Shown here piece by piece: positions 58,853 to 64,000 of a DNA stretch of 64,000 bases. Position 1 is the stretch's first letter. The number at the start of each line of letters is the position of its first letter. Both the position numbers and the translations under genes were made by a program. The notes under the pieces were generated by a model. It saw only the letters and a list, made by a program, of their open reading frames with translations, was not told the origin of the DNA and did not search any database. This DNA is from Gnetum montanum (taxonomy: Eukaryota > Streptophyta > Gnetopsida > Gnetales > Gnetaceae): NCBI GenBank assembly GCA_015680685.1, contig MNCI01033682.1, positions 3,969 to 67,968 of the forward strand, written 5' to 3'.

Positions 58853-59520
58853 GTGGATCCTCCCCAAAGCAGGTGGATGCCTAAAAATGCCCTTGCATAA
58901 CCTCATCACAAGGAGTTCATAGGCACCCTGGATGATGAATGATGGCTCAGGTTAAATACCAAACCCTTATAAGGGATTGTCTAAGGATCATGTAATCTAC
59001 AAAATGAAAACTAAAAGATTACCATGGTACTAGGTAGTGAGTTGAGAAAATGAAGTGCTAGAATGATGATGTGAGAGGGATCAAGAGAGGAGGATCCGAA
59101 GCATAGCCACAAGAGATCCTTTTGTGGAATGTGGGATTAGAATGATCCTAATATTAGTTTGTTCTAAGTCTAGATCGAATCCATACAACTCGCAATAAAT
59201 TCACATTGACATGTTCTACCTTTCCTACCATCATGAGTCAAAAACAACCACAGAGAATGATCATTATACTAGAAAAAGAAGAAAGTAGTTTAGATGTTAT
59301 TGAGGAAGAAATATGGGCCTTATTTGGCAGAATGCCTTTAGGCATAAATAACATATCTTTTCAGCCCCATTACGAATGCTTGTATCCTAAGAGATCTTCA
59401 GAGAGGTGTATTTATTCTCATTTTTTGAAAACCACACATTACAAAGACATGCTTCATTTTACGATTTATAGAAGGAGTGATGATACATTTTATGAAAAGT
59501 CATAGGACTCAATGTTGGTG
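58853..59520 (-). mobile_element. Fragment of an Athila-like element (3' non-coding part)
   Basis: Homologous to 50634-51250 inside the gag-protease element, starting GTGGATCCTCCCCAAAG (GTGGGTCCTCCCCAAAG there). Also shared are GGGCCTTA.TT..., ATTACGAATGCTTGTA (ATAACCAGTGCTTGTA there) and a CTCATTTTTTGAAAACCACAC-like end. Orientation is taken from that element. A 99-codon plus-strand open stretch (59206-59505) lies inside but is probably chance, since the homologous stretch is not open. Confidence 0.6.
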
Positions 59521-59529
59521 ACTATTTGG

Positions 59530-60990
59530 GACTGAGCCACCAATGAGCTTCTCCAAATAAGGTTTAGGTGCTTACTAGTCTCCGACAATACCAAGGCACA
59601 GATACCTCCAAATAAACTCAATAATTATGAAACGTACTAAACATGAGTATGTGTTTTGTTGTTGTGTATGTTGAACTGGTTGGGTTGTGTATAAAACTGT
59701 AATTAGCTATCATAAAAGAGATTTAGTTATTTTTTTCAAATACTATGAGGTGTTTGAGATTTTTATTTTGTCAAGTCACCTAATCTATATAGTTCCTAGA
59801 ATATGTTACTTGTAACAAATAAAATTTTGGAAAAACATTTAAGCACAATTCTGTCACTCTACTCTTAATTTCCCCCAGAGAGAAAGTTCCATAAGAAAAC
59901 TAGAAATAGAGCAAGACTCAATGGACTTAGAAAGAGAAAAGAAAAGAAAGCAGATTTGTGTTAAACCTCAAATATTTAAGCAAGATAAGTTGACATGAGT
60001 AAACACTTCGCAATAAAACTATTCTTAATTCAATAACTACGAATTGTTCAAACTTCCTGAGCTCAACAAGCAACTTTATAAAGACAATCTTATTATATTA
60101 TCAAAAATTGTTGTGTAAATGATAAAGTACAAGTCTTTATTTTAGCTAGTTAATAGTTGTCAAAGATTGCATTCAACAGAGCTTTCAAGAAATTTGACAA
60201 TTTCTAGATTGAAATACTAAGGCAATACACTTTAAAAATAAAAAAGCTATTTTAGTCCCATCAAAGTATCAAAGATTTTTCTAAATTCTCTATACTCAAA
60301 ACAAGCAATTTCATTAAGACATTACTATTAAATTGCTCTTGAGGCTTGTCAGCAACATAAGCTCTTCTATGGCCAATCTTAATAATAGTCTAATATTACG
60401 CAAAAAAATAGAGCTATAAAAGCAACCTAGAAAAAATCTCAAATTTAAATGCCAAGCACGATACTATCTAAACTATTAGCTAAGTAACTAAAACAAAATA
60501 GGAAAAAATGAACTCACAGGATTAAGCTGAATTAATGTCTTTAGCAAGCCATACTCTTGCAATCTTCAAATTGCTTCTAAGTATGCTCCTCTCCCCTTTT
60601 TTATTCTACTGTGAAGCCTTTTTATATTTGCTTTAGGTAGTTACAATAATCATGAGAAGTTAAGAGTCTTACAAATATCTTAGAACTATAAATTTATAAC
60701 TTTCTTAGGAGTTATAACTTCCATGGAAGTTATGAAAATTTTAAGCCACATTTTGGCAAGTGTTTTCTTGGTAATGAAAACTCAAAATTAACTACAAATA
60801 TCTTAGAGTTTTAGTTATAACTATCTTAGGAGTTGCAATTTCCATGAAAAGTTACAACTAAATAAAATCTATATTTGACAAGTGTTATGAGAATAACTAT
60901 CCTATGAATATATATATCTATATATATGAAAATCAAAGCATTTGAATATTGGGTGCCCATACATTTTGCATCTCTCACCTATAGTTGAAG
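59530..60990. other. AT-rich region, no gene recognised
   Basis: Holds an imperfect direct repeat of about 126 bp (60660-60770 and 60785-60900; shared ACAAATATCTTAGA..., CTTAGGAGTT..AA.TTCCATG, GACAAGTGTT) and a short TA-rich palindrome near 60908-60930. No coding family was seen. Confidence 0.5.
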
Positions 60991-61019
60991 TAGCAACCTT
61001 ACGATTATGCAATTACACA

Positions 61020-61750
61020 AATAGAGATAAGAAATATGTGTATAATATTCGTCAGTCTTTCTTGGGGCCGTGGATTTTTTAAGACCGACTTCTGTCTATC
61101 CAAATCATCTGCAAGTTGAAGTATTTGAAGCTGCAAAAAGCATTAAAACAAAACGCTATGCAATAGCGGTTATATCCGAGTTACTGCATCAACAGCGGGA
61201 CCCCTCGTATTCATTCAAAAATTTTGATGAAAATAATTTCTGGTAAAATCTGGGCTCAAGTAACCGCCATAACCTCGTGCCATTATGATGTATCGTCACC
61301 CCAATTATTTCGCCACAGAAAATCTCCTCCTGATCTACTGTTGGGTCGGTCTCGGTCACTGCGTATTCATTTTCTCAGACCCTTTCCGGTCGGAGCAAGC
61401 ACCGAAATGACCTTGCCCGGACACATTGGCAGCTTTGTAGACTAACCATCGGCAGTTGGTGTTGCTTTTACGAGAAATAATACTCGCAAGATTTGTAAGC
61501 ACCGCGGGAGCCTGCAAAGGCCACGGGAATCTACTTCTTTTGCAGGAATCGTCGGTGGAAATGCAGCTAGTAGGCTCATTCTCCTTCTCTTCTTTCTGGT
61601 TCTTGGCCGGATTTTCCTGATACTGCGTGCTACTGGAGTACCTGTGATTTCCGTTTTCTGCGTTCAGTGAAAGAGGCGGCACACAGCAATGCTGTCGTAA
61701 TTTCCAACCGCTGAGATTTGCTCAAGTTGCACGCCATGATTGATCTTGTT
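61020..61750. other. GC-richer island, possible first exon or promoter
   Basis: Clearly higher in GC than its surroundings. On the minus strand an ATGGCG start in good context (ATG at about 61733) begins a short frame, MACNLSKSQRLEITTALLCA, that reaches a CAG|GTACTC donor. A longer minus-strand frame of 108 codons overlaps it in another phase, and the plus strand is also open for 74 codons. None of these is recognised. It could be a 5' end of a host gene facing left, or shared upstream sequence for the plus-strand exons at 61.8 kb. Confidence 0.35.
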
Positions 61751-61795
61751 TGCATTTTTGGAGAGACTGGAGGCACGATTAATGTTTTCTTGCAG

Positions 61796-62470
61796 AGTGT
61801 AGCGTAGGTGTAAGATTTATTTTACCGGTATGGTGCTCCAGAAGGATGATTGATGGCAGGAACGTGTATGATATTTGTTTTAATTTAGATGATGCAGAAC
61901 AACGTGATTTATCACTCAACTTGAATTTGTTTCCCAATTTCCGCAAATGGTTTTCTAAGGAACTTGGGTTTAATGGTACGTAAGGTTCAGTATCATGCAT
62001 TTTTATTAAAATACCTTGGTAGCCAATTCCATTCATATTGTTCGGCATTACAGGTATGCTTCACAACAGTTCACATGAACCTTTATTGCAGATCTTCCAG
62101 CCGTTACAGCAAAGGAATTTTGTTGGTTATCTCACGTATTTTCCCTGCCGAAACATACAACCCATTTTCCAATCTGGAATAATTGGGAGGATTCTCTTAA
62201 TCGAACTGTTAAGCAAGCCCAAGTTCTGTTCGAATGGTTGATAGACCATCTACTCCTATATTCCTAAATCCATTGAAAATGATGGTGCTGCAAAGGACAC
62301 AACGGCAATGCCTGTACCCCAAAACCGCCTTGATTCTGGCCCTTATTCCTCATATGCAAATACAGAATAATTCATACAGCTTAAATCCATAGAATGGTTT
62401 AATAAGCTTCAACCTCATTTCCATGCATATGCAAGGACTGAGAGACTTTAGATATTATAATGCCTGCTCC
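61796..62470 (+). pseudogene. Unrecognised plus-strand gene relic with exon structure
   Basis: A first exon, 61796-61975, lies between TTCTTGCAG and G|GTACGT and reads open: VRFILPVWCSRRMIDGRNVY, DICFNLDDAEQRDLSLNLNL, FPNFRKWFSKELGFN. A second begins at 62054 after CATTACAG with compatible phase (Gly split across the junction). Beyond it the protein-like sequence changes frame twice: LPAVTAKEFCWLSHVFSLPK, IWNNWEDSLNRTVKQAQVLF, EWLIDHLLL, then IPKSIENDGAAKDTTAMPVP, QNRLDSGPYSSYAN and IQLKSIEWFNKLQPHFHAYA. I do not recognise the family. Composition and splice sites suggest a host gene fragment. Frameshifts and stops (62360, 62450 region) suggest it is dead. Confidence 0.45.
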
Positions 62471-62479
62471 ATCGACAAC

Positions 62480-63075
62480 ACTCAAGAAGAAAGTCAAAAA
62501 GAGAACTCAACAAATCCCCCTGAGGACAGAACATTTCCATTCCCCTTTGGTCCTTTGCCAATTCATTGAGTAATGAGATCATAGGTTACTTTTTAATTTT
62601 TATGTGAAAGAACCATCATGTTTTCATGATATAGATTTCCTTATGAGATAGATGGAATGGATGGGCATTGTGACCTCACTGCCTAGTACCATTGAGAAAC
62701 TAATAGCTTGCTAGGAGATAGCATAATCCAAAAACAAAGTTGGTATATACAAATAGTTACAAACTTGATAGCTACATTTGGTAATCATTGAAGATTGCAA
62801 CACTAATGGAATAAAATCAAGTATTGTAAATAAAGTAAAAAAAAAAGTAAAATATATAAAATAAATATCAAAGGGTAAAGAAAATAAAAAAACATATGAA
62901 GAATGATATAAAATAAAAACAATAAAAACTTATATCTTCTCCAAGTTATTAGAGTAGACGATCTCCTTCCCCGTGACTAAGTTGGAAGAAAGAGATTCAA
63001 GAAGTGGAGCGAGCTTGTTCTTGGGTTGAGGTGTTATCATTGTGGTTGGTTACTTAGAAGCCTGTAAAGGGTTTC
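62480..63075 (-). mobile_element. Athila-like element, region after integrase
   Basis: 62950-63060 is homologous to 51800-51930 of the gag-protease element (CCGTGACTAAGTTGGAAGA against CCATGACTGAGTTGGAAGG), and the A-rich stretch 62820-62930 corresponds to 51600-51780. The similarity fades to the left near 62640. Confidence 0.5.
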
Positions 63076-64000
63076 AATAATTAGATGTTGACTAGCATAT
63101 GCTTTTGAGAACTTGTTGGGTCGTAAATTGTCATAGCCCTAGAAGGAAGAGTTGAGTGTATAATGTGTGGTCCTTTCCATAATTTCTAGAACTTAGTTCA
63201 TTGTGGCATATGTGATAGATTTCAATAGAGAACCTTGTCTCCTTGTTTGAATTCAACTTTTCATATTTGAACATCATGACATTGTTTGCAATATGTCTTG
63301 TGCACTTCATTCATTATAAAGACTACTCTGCAATATTCATTTAGCATGTTGAGTGTCATCAATCTCTCTTTTTGTGCTAAGTTAATGTCTAGGTCATGCT
63401 CACATGCAGTTATGAGTGTACAAAGTTTAGTTTGAGTCAGAAGCTTAGGTAACTTTCTATACACTAACTCATTGGGAGATTAGCCTATAAGAAGTTTCTA
63501 GGTTAAGAGATATGCCCATAGGACATCATTGACTTTAGTACTACAATCTTTTCTATATATGCTAATCATCCTTGTTAGGATTCTGGTGATCTTCCTATTA
63601 GTTACCTAAGCTTGACCATTGGCTTGCGAATGATAGGGTGTTGTAAGTTTATGTTCCATCCCCAAGCATTGCATTAACTTATGAAAGGTAGCACTTGTGA
63701 AATGGGTTCCATTATCAAAAATTAGTGTCTTAGGCACACCAAACCTATTTACCACTTCTTGTTGAAAGAATCAAGTTGTAGTGGGAGAAGTACAATCAGG
63801 AACTACTGTAGCTTTAGCCCATTTGATACAATAGTCAATAGCAACAATAATGTAAGACTTCCTGTTGGACATGGGAGTGATGGATCCCATGAAAGCAATT
63901 TTCCAAAGGTCAAAAGGCTCTAGTAGTTGGATCCATTGTTGTGTTCTTTCCATCCTGGTTATTATTCCTTCATCTTGTTAACATTGTTAGCATGAATGGA
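63076..64000 (-). pseudogene. Athila-like integrase, continuing past the window edge
   Basis: Minus-strand integrase relic. The core begins at the right edge with LLEPFDLWKIAFMGSITPMS, NRKSYIIVAIDYCIKWAKAT (first Asp), then FGVPKTLIFDNGTHFTSATF (second Asp), LGMEHKLTTPYHSQANGQA followed by a stop exactly where the catalytic Glu should be, and VTNRK. The C-terminal part, 63464-63261, reads LPKLLTQTKLCTLITACEHD, LDINLAQKERLMTLNMLNEY and MNEVHKTYCKQCHDVQI. A GDKVLY block and a LWKGPHII chromatin-side motif follow near 63.2-63.1 kb. It is closer to the 19.6-kb element's integrase than to the Tat-like one at 29.5 kb. The zinc-binding part and RT lie outside the window. Confidence 0.8.

Noticed and set aside
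59206-59505. 99-codon plus-strand frame starting MTCSTFPTIM
   Set aside because: The homologous stretch in the 49-55.8 kb element is not open in this frame, so it is probably chance.

Overview
The window reads as nuclear DNA of a seed plant with a large, repeat-rich genome. A gymnosperm is my best guess, at low confidence. It is AT-rich, host genes are rare, and most of it is old, nested, degenerate retrotransposons. Plant families recognisable from the sequence are an eIF4G-type MIF4G domain, a UBP1/TIA-1-like RRM protein, a plant subtilase and plant Ty3/gypsy and Ty1/copia elements. There is no bacterial-style gene organisation, no rRNA or tRNA gene that I can see, and no CRISPR array. Assembly gaps lie at 19257-19276, 30211-30434 and 47820-48094, with a single n at 10659.

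Layout. 1-8.3 kb holds host-gene remnants: exons of an RRM protein (minus strand, about 3.06 to 1.86 kb), a LINE relic, a well-preserved MIF4G exon (minus strand, 6.03-4.96 kb), a roughly 70-bp minisatellite (7.1-7.6 kb) and a short subtilase fragment (8.1 kb). A second LINE relic is at 10.0-10.6 kb. 11.6-16 kb is a plus-strand Tat/Ogre-like gypsy gag-protease without polymerase. It is followed on the opposite strand by a decayed gene of unknown function with canonical introns (21.28 to 16.69 kb).

23.36-42.92 kb is one complete Athila-like Ty3/gypsy element on the minus strand, with two LTRs, a primer-binding site and an ATGGA target-site duplication. Its gag, protease, RT, RNase H and integrase lie at 41.9-36.1 kb. 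An extra sense ORF lies just inside its 3' LTR. Its 3' half is split by another gypsy pol fragment, which is itself split by a plus-strand LTR element carrying the same extra ORF. A third element with that ORF abuts at 42.95-46.7 kb. 46.9-58.1 kb is a plus-strand copia element with only gag. Its gag is interrupted by a complete 6.7-kb minus-strand gag-protease element (49063-55766, AAAAT duplication) that lacks polymerase. 58.9-59.5 and 62.6-64 kb are collinear pieces of a further Athila-like element, separated by about 3 kb that includes a gene-like island at 61.0-62.5 kb.

No working pathway can be assembled from these parts. The main themes are repeated nesting, reading frames interrupted mostly by C-to-T type stop codons, gag-only (parasitic) elements beside autonomous relatives, and large extra ORFs (sense and antisense) carried near the 3' ends of LTR elements.
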